A stretch of 64,000 bases of DNA from CAIJMU01 sp035530275. Lineage in GTDB: Bacteria; Spirochaetota; Spirochaetia; Treponematales; Rectinemataceae. The position numbers and the translations under genes were made by a program. The stretch is from NCBI GenBank assembly GCA_035530275.1, contig DATKVC010000013.1:62001-126000 (forward strand). Reading direction: 5' to 3'. Shown in pieces: positions 57,837-64,000 of this stretch (positions are counted from its first letter, which is position 1; the number at the start of each line of letters is the position of its first letter). The notes below the pieces were generated by a model that made no database searches, had not been told where the DNA came from, and saw nothing but the letters and a program-made list of their open reading frames with translations.

Positions 57837-59634
57837 CGAGTGCCTCCCTTCCGAGCTGGGCGAGGATCATGTCGCGGAAGACTCCCTCCTCGCGGGCGAG
57901 AACGGAAGGCTCGCCGTAGCCCGCCACCCTTCCCCCGTCGAGGACGAGGATGCGGTCCGCCTGTCGGGCCGCGGCCACGCGCTGGGTGACGAGGACGATG
58001 GTGGTAAAGCCCTTGAGTCTCGAGAGCGAAGCGAGGATGGCGGCCTCGGTGACGGAGTCGACGGCGCTCGTGGTGTCGTCGAGGATGAGGACTTCGGGCA
58101 GGCGCACGAGGGCCCGAGCGAGTGCGAGGCGCTGGCGCTGGCCTCCCGAGAGATTGACGCCGCCCTGGCCGAGAAAGGCGCCATAGCCCTCCGCGAGGCC
58201 CGCCACGAACTCGTGGGAGCCCGAACGCCGCGCCGCCTCCTCCACCTCGGCGTCCGTGGCCGCGGACCTTCCGTGCCTGATGTTGTCGGCAATCGTGCCC
58301 GCGAAAAGAACGCTGCGCTGGGGCACGAGGGCGAGGCGCGAACGGAGCCTCGCGAGGTCCATCGTCGAGATGTCCTCGCCTTCGATGAGAATGCGACCAG
58401 CGGTCGGCTCGTGGAACCGGGGGAGAAGGCTTACGAGACTCGTCTTGCCCGAACCCGTCGGACCGACCAAGGCGGTGACCGACCCCCCTTCGAAAATCGC
58501 GTCGACCCCGTCGAGTATCGGACGTTCGCTCCTGCCCGAGTAGGAGAAAGAGAGATTCTCGAGGGCGATGGAGGGCCCGCGCGCGGGGCGAGGTTTCGCT
58601 TCTTCCGATACGGGACGGCCCTTCGCCGCCCCGGCCCGGGTCGCGCCGAGGACTTCCGCCTCCCGCCTCGGAGCCTCGAGCACCTCGGCGACGCGGTTCC
58701 ACGAGACGCGCGCGCGGACGAAGGAGGTGAAGACTCCGGTGATCATCGTAATTGCGAAGAGAAAGCGCGAGAGGTAGGTGGAGAAGGCGATGACATGGCC
58801 GACGGGGATCGTGCCCGCCCTGACCCCGTAGCCGCCCATCCAGAGGATGGCGACGAGGCCGAGATTGACGGAGAGGGCCGCGGCCGGGTTGAGGAGGGCC
58901 ATCACGCGGAGCGCCTTGGTCGTGGCAGCCGCGAGTTCGCCGTTGGCCTCGGCGAAAAGGATCTCTTCCCTTTTCTCGCGGCCCCAGGCCTTGACGAGGC
59001 GGACGCCCGAAAGGAACTCGCGCACGCGGCCCGAAACCCTGTCGAGGGCGCTCTGGACCCGGTTGAATCGCCCGAAGCCGGTGCGGAGGTTGATCCATAT
59101 CAGGAGGGAGGCGAGGGGCACGACGACGAGGAAGATAGGGGCGAGCCGGGGCTCGAGGAGGGCGGCCATGATGACCGAGCCGACGCCGATGATGGGCGCC
59201 TTGGCGAAAATGCGCATCATGCCGTTGACGAAGGCCTGGACCTGCGTGACGTCGTTGGTCTGCCTGGTGACGAGGGAGGCCTCGTCGAAGGCCTCGCGGT
59301 CGCGGAATCCCATCGAAAGGGTGGCCTTGAAGAGGTCGGCGCGCAGCCTCGACGCGAAGTCCCAGGACACCTTGCTGGCGATGATGTTGCGGCCCACCGA
59401 TCCCACGGCGCCGATGCCGGTGACGGCGAGCATCAGCGCCCCATAGCGGAGGACGAGCCCGAGATCCCTTCCGGCGATCCCTCGGTCGACTATCCAGGCC
59501 ATGATGGTCGGCTGGAAGAGGTCGGAGGCGGACTCGACCGTCAGGAAGGCGAGGGCGCCGAAAAAAGGCAGGGCGAAGGCGCGCACATAGATGCTCGAGG
59601 TCGATCGGGCCGTGATGGGACTCCTTGGAAGCAA
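57823..59634 (-). CDS. ABC exporter half-transporter A (degenerate site); start uncertain
   Basis: This half-transporter of up to 603 residues has TM helices in the first 300 residues, then an ATPase domain with Walker A GPTGSGKTSLVSLL and signature NLSGGQRQRLALARAL. Walker B reads LILDDTTSAVD (Asp for the catalytic Glu) and the switch segment LVTQRVAAA lacks His, the hallmarks of the non-hydrolysing site in TM287/288- or BmrCD-type heterodimers. Start codon: a TTG at 59634 lacks a ribosome site; AAGGAG (59626-59621) stands four bases before an in-frame ATC at 59616. The gene is first of the pair. Confidence 0.9.
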   Translation of the reverse strand: MLPRSPITARSTSSIYVRAFALPFFGALAFLTVESASDLFQPTIMAWIVDRGIAGRDLGLVLRYGALMLAVTGIGAVGSVGRNIIASKVSWDFASRLRADLFKATLSMGFRDREAFDEASLVTRQTNDVTQVQAFVNGMMRIFAKAPIIGVGSVIMAALLEPRLAPIFLVVVPLASLLIWINLRTGFGRFNRVQSALDRVSGRVREFLSGVRLVKAWGREKREEILFAEANGELAAATTKALRVMALLNPAAALSVNLGLVAILWMGGYGVRAGTIPVGHVIAFSTYLSRFLFAITMITGVFTSFVRARVSWNRVAEVLEAPRREAEVLGATRAGAAKGRPVSEEAKPRPARGPSIALENLSFSYSGRSERPILDGVDAIFEGGSVTALVGPTGSGKTSLVSLLPRFHEPTAGRILIEGEDISTMDLARLRSRLALVPQRSVLFAGTIADNIRHGRSAATDAEVEEAARRSGSHEFVAGLAEGYGAFLGQGGVNLSGGQRQRLALARALVRLPEVLILDDTTSAVDSVTEAAILASLSRLKGFTTIVLVTQRVAAARQADRILVLDGGRVAGYGEPSVLAREEGVFRDMILAQLGREALDAIA

Positions 59635-59714
59635 GGTCAGGCAGCAAGCCTACTTTTCTACGAAGACCCTGGTGAAGGGGAGACGCGATTCTTTTACATC
59701 GTTAACCTCGGGGG

Positions 59715-60632
59715 ATGCAGCAGAGCAGAAGCGACCGAAGACCAGGCATTCCCACCGTCCTTTACGAGGACGCCGAAATCGTCGTCCTCGATAAACCGGT
59801 GGGCCTTCCCGTAATCGCCCCCGAAGGAGGGCGGGGTCGCACCGTCCTCGACTTCGTCACCGAGCGCCTCAAGCGCCGCAACCCGCGGGCGCGGGCGGCC
59901 GTCGTCCATCGCCTCGATCGAGACACCTCGGGCGTCATGGTGGTGGCCTGCAACGCGAGGGCAAAGAAAACTCTGATGGACGGCTGGGCCGAAAGGGCGC
60001 GGGATCGACGCTATGTCGCCCTCGTCGAGGGAGTCATGGGAGCCGAGAAGGGAGTCCTCGATTCCTGGCTCGTCGAGGCTGGGCCCTCGAGGATGAGGAT
60101 CGCCGCTCCGGGTGAAAGAGGAGCCCTGCGCGCCTTGGCCACATGGACCCGCATCGGCGAGGGCTCGGGCTTTTCGCTCGTGGAGGTCAGTCTCGAAACG
60201 GGGAGAAGGCACCAGATACGCGTGCAGCTCGCTTCCATCGGCCACCCCGTCGCCGGGGACGAGCGCTACGGCTCGCGCCGTGACCCCGGAGGGAGACTGA
60301 TGCTCCACGCGAGCATCCTCGAACTCGTCCATCCGATATCAGGGGAAGCGATGCGCTTTGAAAGCCCTCCGCCTCAGGCTTTCACGGCGGCGCTTCGAAG
60401 CGGCCCCGCGCGGGCGGCTGGTCCTGCGCGGCCGGCTAGTTCCGCGCGGCCGACCGATGCCGCGCGTCAGGCTGGTCTCGCGCGGCCGAACGGTCCAGCG
60501 CAGGCTTCCGGCGTTGCGCGACCATCGCGACCAGGCCGGCCCGCCGGTCCAAAGGCGTCGGGACGACCCCGCGAAAAAGCGAAGCGCCCTCGCCCCTCGG
60601 GGCGCCCGAAGGGGAGAAAGACTTCGAGTTAG
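59715..60632 (+). CDS. RluA-family pseudouridine synthase with repetitive basic tail
   Basis: This 305-residue RNA pseudouridine synthase has catalytic HRLDRDTSGVMVVA (Asp in the motif), TVLYEDAEIVVLDKPVGLPV at the start and GRRHQIRVQLASIGHPVAGDERYG. The S4 domain found in RluC/D is absent, as in RluA and TruC-like members. From about residue 228 a low-complexity tail of Ala/Arg/Pro/Gly repeats (SARPTDAARQAGLARPNGPAQ and on) ends in RPKGRKTSS. Such tails may aid RNA binding. Target site cannot be assigned. Confidence 0.9.
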   Translation: MQQSRSDRRPGIPTVLYEDAEIVVLDKPVGLPVIAPEGGRGRTVLDFVTERLKRRNPRARAAVVHRLDRDTSGVMVVACNARAKKTLMDGWAERARDRRYVALVEGVMGAEKGVLDSWLVEAGPSRMRIAAPGERGALRALATWTRIGEGSGFSLVEVSLETGRRHQIRVQLASIGHPVAGDERYGSRRDPGGRLMLHASILELVHPISGEAMRFESPPPQAFTAALRSGPARAAGPARPASSARPTDAARQAGLARPNGPAQASGVARPSRPGRPAGPKASGRPREKAKRPRPSGRPKGRKTSS

Positions 60633-60662
60633 TCGACTCTCCCCCCGAAATCCGGGTCGCGT

Positions 60663-61127
60663 CTAAGACTTGGCGCAAACCGCCACTTCGAAGGGCCCGA
60701 CCGGAGAGGAGAAGGCGATCGAGATGACGGGCCCGATGGCCGGCCAGTCGATGCGATGGTTGGGCCCTCGGACGACTACGGGAGGGGAGATTTCAAACTC
60801 GAGGCCCGCGGCCCCTGACGATGCGCCGCCGGCTATGATGTTCGACATTTCGCCCACGAGCCCGCTCTGCATCGAGGACCTTTCGCCCTCATCCGCCACC
60901 TCGATGCCGGATTTTTCGAGCAGCGCTGTCACGACGGTCCCCGGAAGCCTGATGGCGACGACTCCCTGGACCTCCCCTGCGAGGCCGACGAGGGCCGTGA
61001 TATCCCAGGAGTGGCCGTCCTTGGCCGACAATTCCGTAGGCTTCGATGCCGAGACCGCGACGCCGAACATGTCCCTGAAGGTGTTCGTCGTCGCGCCGCG
61101 GAAGGCCTCTATGAGTCGCTCGTCCAT
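60663..61127 (-). CDS. cheX: CheX-type CheY-phosphate phosphatase
   Basis: This 154-residue protein has the CheX/CheC-family helix LVGEMSNIIAGGASSGA. The Glu and Asn three residues apart (E-x2-N) insert into the CheY site to promote dephosphorylation. The rest (FRDMFGVAVSA and PVVVRGPNHRIDWPAIGPVISIAFSS) follows CheX. CheX is the standard phosphatase of spirochaetes. It is not next to other che genes here. Confidence 0.85.
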   Translation of the reverse strand: MDERLIEAFRGATTNTFRDMFGVAVSASKPTELSAKDGHSWDITALVGLAGEVQGVVAIRLPGTVVTALLEKSGIEVADEGERSSMQSGLVGEMSNIIAGGASSGAAGLEFEISPPVVVRGPNHRIDWPAIGPVISIAFSSPVGPFEVAVCAKS

Positions 61128-61190
61128 TGAGGATGTCCCCTTTCAGCTCATTTGAATCGTGGCTTCGCAAGGTATAGAATAGGCGGCCTG

Positions 61191-63446
61191 ATGGGCTCCA
61201 ACAAGTGGAGGCTTCCCGAAAGTCTCCTCCTTCTCGCTTTTTTCTTCCTCGGCCTCTTCGCCGTAGGCCTTCCCTTCCCCATTCCCGCCTTCCTCCTTCC
61301 TACGCGCAGCTATCTCGCCCTTCCCAGCGAATCGGGGGCTAGCGCCCTAAAAGAAATGGCTCGGGGCTCCCGCGAGGCCTGGGCCCTGCGCAAGGACTCC
61401 CTCCTCCGGCTGCCCCGGCCCGGCGCCTCGAACGATGAATGGAAGGCCGCGGCTGCCAGCCTTCCCGATCGGCCGGTCTTCGACGCACTCGAAGCGGAGT
61501 TGGAAAGCGGTCGATTTCCGGCTTTGCGTAGGGCGAGACTGATCGCCGACTTCATGCCGACGGCGGGGGAAATCGAGGGGCTCGATCGCTCGGCGAAGTC
61601 CCGGGGCATACCCCTCGAGATTGTTACTCCTCCGCGATCGACTCGGCCGGGCGTACTTTCCTACTCTTGGAGAACCGGAACTTCCGGCCTTGCCTTTCCC
61701 TTCGAATTCCTCCTCTCCCCCGAGGCTGTCATGGCCGGCGTGAACATCGAAGTTCGCGGGCTCTACGGAGCCGAGGGCGGGGAGTCGCGAGTCCTCTGGA
61801 GGGGAGCCGGAAGCGAGGTGCCGGCCGACAGGGTTCTCAGACTTTCCGCGGAAAGCCGCGGCCTTATTTCCCTTTCGGTCGACCTGGACGCACCGGGGGG
61901 AAAACGCTCGATCAGCCTTGTCGTACCCGCCGAACGAAGCATGGCGCCTAAGGTCCTCGTCGTCGCGGAAAAGTACAGGGGTCCTTCCTTTATCGACAGC
62001 CTCTATGCCACAAAGCATGTCGATCCCGGGGATGTCCACGGCCTCGATCCGGCCGACTGGGAACTTGTCGTCATCGACGGAGTCCCTCTTTCGCACCTGG
62101 ATGGAGCCTTTTCGAGGCGCCTTTCCGATGACGCCGCGAGCGGCCGCACGAGCGTCCTTTTCGCGGCCGACTCGGCGGCATTCGGAAGGAAGGGAGACAA
62201 TCCCCCCCTCGAGGAAATACTTCCGGTAACCCTCCTCCCCCCTTCCCTCAAGGACATCCCCGATATGAGCATCCTCATCCTCCTCGACTACTCCGGTTCG
62301 ATGTTCGGGGGAAAGCTTTCCCTCGCCAAGGTGGCGAGCCTCGAACTCCTGCGAGGCCTCAAACCCGACGATCGCGTCGGCCTCCTCCTTTTCTCCGACA
62401 AGCGAAAATGGGTCTGGTCCTTCGTCCCCAATCGCAGCATCTCGGCTGCCCCGGTCCTCGATCCCGTCGAAGCGGAGGGCGGCACGGAACTCGCTCCCGC
62501 GCTCATCGAAGGGATGGACAGGTTGGCCGCCACAGGTCCCGGCGAAAAGCACATTGTCGTCATCTCGGACGGGGTGACGAGGCCGGCCGACTTCGCCGCC
62601 CTCGCCGCCAAGGCCAAAGAAAAAGGCATCAGCATCTCGACGATGGGGGTCGGCGCGGACATGGACCGCCCTCTTCTCGAAAGGCTGGCGGCGGGAACGG
62701 GCGGAAGTTTTCGCGTCGTGAACTCGGCGGACGAAATACCCTCGCTGATATTCGAAGATAGGAAGAATCTCGCCCGTCCGCGCTTTTCCGAGGGCCGCAT
62801 CCCCATCCTCGATCCCGCGGGGACGAAGGTGGCGACCATCGGAGGCATGGCCCAGTACGCTCTCAAGGCCGGTTCCTCCGTCCTTTTCGCGAACGAGTTG
62901 GGCGATCCCCTCCTCGCCGAGACGGAAAGCGGCAATCGCGCGGTCATGCTCTTCGCCAGTGACATCCACGGCGGTTTCACCGGAGATTTCTTCGCGAATC
63001 CCTCCGTCGTCTCGACGATGCGCGCGCGCCTCGACAGTCTCTTTTCGGAACCTCCCCGCGATATCGCCGTCCTCGAGACCGGAAGTGCCGCGACACTGAG
63101 CCTCGCGAGCGACGCCCTCATCGCGCCTCTGCTCGAGCTTTCGCAGGTCGGACAGACGACGGAAAAATTCGCGTTCAAAAGACCGGAGGGGCAAACCTGG
63201 GGGCTCGCTCTCAGTCTTCCCTCCCTCGGCACTTGGCGCGCCACCCTCGTCGATCGCGGAACGGGGCTCGCCTCCTTCGATCTTCCCGTCGACTCCGGTC
63301 TCGACGGCGTGGATACTCCCTCGCTCCGTGCCTTGGCCGACTACCACGGTCTCGCGTTCAGGCTCATCGAAGGCGGCAAGGTCTGGCTCCTCCTTTTCTT
63401 CGCCTCCGCCCTCGCCTCAACCCTCGCCATGAGGAGGGCTCGATGA
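61191..63446 (+). CDS. Membrane-anchored von Willebrand A (VWA) protein
   Basis: This 751-residue protein starts at ATG 61191 with AGGCGG upstream; a TTG at 61152 is weaker. It has TM1 at 10-38, an N-terminal periplasmic region of about 320 residues, then a VWA domain (about 358-520) with MIDAS LDYSGSMFGG (366-373), VVISDGVT and GTGGSFRVVNSADEI. A further beta-rich region follows and a C-terminal helix at about 730-748. It resembles glutamine-amidotransferase-like/VWA proteins encoded near MoxR-BatA loci. It overlaps the next gene by four bases. Confidence 0.85.
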   Translation: MGSNKWRLPESLLLLAFFFLGLFAVGLPFPIPAFLLPTRSYLALPSESGASALKEMARGSREAWALRKDSLLRLPRPGASNDEWKAAAASLPDRPVFDALEAELESGRFPALRRARLIADFMPTAGEIEGLDRSAKSRGIPLEIVTPPRSTRPGVLSYSWRTGTSGLAFPFEFLLSPEAVMAGVNIEVRGLYGAEGGESRVLWRGAGSEVPADRVLRLSAESRGLISLSVDLDAPGGKRSISLVVPAERSMAPKVLVVAEKYRGPSFIDSLYATKHVDPGDVHGLDPADWELVVIDGVPLSHLDGAFSRRLSDDAASGRTSVLFAADSAAFGRKGDNPPLEEILPVTLLPPSLKDIPDMSILILLDYSGSMFGGKLSLAKVASLELLRGLKPDDRVGLLLFSDKRKWVWSFVPNRSISAAPVLDPVEAEGGTELAPALIEGMDRLAATGPGEKHIVVISDGVTRPADFAALAAKAKEKGISISTMGVGADMDRPLLERLAAGTGGSFRVVNSADEIPSLIFEDRKNLARPRFSEGRIPILDPAGTKVATIGGMAQYALKAGSSVLFANELGDPLLAETESGNRAVMLFASDIHGGFTGDFFANPSVVSTMRARLDSLFSEPPRDIAVLETGSAATLSLASDALIAPLLELSQVGQTTEKFAFKRPEGQTWGLALSLPSLGTWRATLVDRGTGLASFDLPVDSGLDGVDTPSLRALADYHGLAFRLIEGGKVWLLLFFASALASTLAMRRAR

Positions 63447-64000
63447 GGCCTATCGGGGCTCTCTCCTTGGCGGCGGCCCTGCTCCTCACGGCGGCTTCCG
63501 TCTTCGGGGAACCGCGACTCGTCCTCGATGCGGCAGGCCTCGGACCCTGGCGCATCGTCCACGCCCGGGTCGAATCCGAGTCGCCCATAGAGGCGCCAGT
63601 CTTCATAATTGGAAAGACCTGGGACGGAGGCAGCCGCATCCTCTTCGAGAGGGCTTCGGCGCCGGGCCTCCCATCATTCGAAGCAGCCTTTTGGATCGAT
63701 GACGGAATTCGGGCCGTCTCCCTCGCGATCGGGAAGGAGAGGGTCCCGACAGGCGAGGAAATCGCCGTCGCCCCTGCGTCGCCGGCAGAGAATACCCCTC
63801 CCCAGCCCCCCTTCCATCCGCCTCGCAATGGCCGGCCATCCCCCACCTTTTCTCCCCGAGCCTCCGACCTGGAGGCTGCGGGGCGGGCCGCCTCGGAGGG
63901 GCTCTTCGTATCGGAGCCTCCTCTAATGAGCGCGATGTTCCTCTCCCTCCTCTGCGCGGCCTCCCTCGCCGTCGTGTCTTCGAGGCGCAGGGGCCAGGGA
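63443..64000 (+). CDS. Secreted/membrane protein of the VWA locus (truncated by window edge)
   Basis: The frame opens at ATG 63443, overlapping the VWA stop (ATGA), and stays open for 186 codons to the end of the window. Residues 1-22 form a signal peptide (ALSLAAALLLTAASVFGEP). A beta-rich segment follows (LVLDAAGLGPWRIVHARVESESP), then a Pro-rich linker (TPPQPPFHPPRNGRPSP) and a membrane helix near the truncation (MFLSLLCAASLAVVSSRRRGQG). Co-translation with the VWA protein suggests they form a membrane complex. Family not recognised. Confidence 0.65.
   Translation, partial: MRPIGALSLAAALLLTAASVFGEPRLVLDAAGLGPWRIVHARVESESPIEAPVFIIGKTWDGGSRILFERASAPGLPSFEAAFWIDDGIRAVSLAIGKERVPTGEEIAVAPASPAENTPPQPPFHPPRNGRPSPTFSPRASDLEAAGRAASEGLFVSEPPLMSAMFLSLLCAASLAVVSSRRRGQG

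Noticed and set aside
57386..59647. 753-residue minus-strand frame overlapping both ABC exporter genes
   Set aside because: Out-of-frame reading of two intact half-transporters; Arg/Pro/His-rich without motifs.

Overview
The window is high-GC (roughly 60-65% by eye), gene-dense, and carried by a chemotactic, double-membraned bacterium. I count 57 coding regions, two of them cut by the window edges. Several traits fit a Spirochaetota chromosome: two methyl-accepting chemotaxis proteins, a CheX-type phosphatase, a small single-RRM RNA-binding protein, a BMP-type nucleoside uptake system, a GldG/DUF4340 ABC locus and an AsnRS. No rRNA or marker gene is present, so the taxonomy is inference. No tRNA, CRISPR array, IS element or prophage is visible.

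1-4.9 kb: the end of an unknown gene, a secreted beta-rich protein and a caspase-family lipoprotein run in one overlapping plus-strand unit. They face a chemoreceptor with a CZB zinc-binding domain, a PC4/YdbC-like protein and a TM2 protein. 5.0-13 kb: asnS and a DacA-type carboxypeptidase; then the minus-strand Fe-S unit iscR-nifS-nifU, followed at once by an Fe-S-free MutY-like glycosylase; then an alpha/beta hydrolase and a hemolysin-III-like membrane protein. 13.2-20.7 kb: a BMP lipoprotein and nucleoside ABC transporter, divergent from a MerR regulator, FGGY kinase and AEC carrier. 20.8-24.3 kb: a dCache chemoreceptor overlapping an MFS exporter gene.

24.5-29.7 kb: a sugar operon (rpiR, binding protein, two permeases, an unknown Trp-rich protein, a HAD phosphatase) with its own promoter and a palindromic operator but no ATPase gene. 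29.7-35.4 kb: a PAS-PAS-GGDEF-EAL protein convergent with a two-subunit amine/amino-acid dehydrogenase whose large subunit carries several predicted Fe-S clusters. 35.7-43 kb: an unknown protein, murD, a coiled membrane-anchored protein, a MEMO-family protein, a membrane protein with a degenerate GGDEF domain, and a histidine kinase facing a stand-alone receiver. 43-49.6 kb: a GldA/F/G-like ABC locus with DUF4340, RNase Z, a 68-aa basic/acidic protein and the RRM protein with a long structured upstream region.

49.6-64 kb: a GntR/FadR repressor divergent from an IlvD-family dehydratase across a 30-bp palindrome; a Gfo/Idh/MocA oxidoreductase; a tiny membrane protein; a GH3 beta-glycosidase; a heterodimeric ABC exporter; an RluA-type pseudouridine synthase with a repetitive basic tail; CheX; and a von Willebrand A membrane protein followed by a truncated secreted protein. 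Metabolically the region points to scavenging of sugars, sugar acids and nucleosides by a motile heterotroph. The most promising regulatory reads are the MerR protein with a SoxR-like Cys cluster, the GntR/ilvD palindrome and the RpiR operator. I found no single feature that amounts to a clear, wholly new system.
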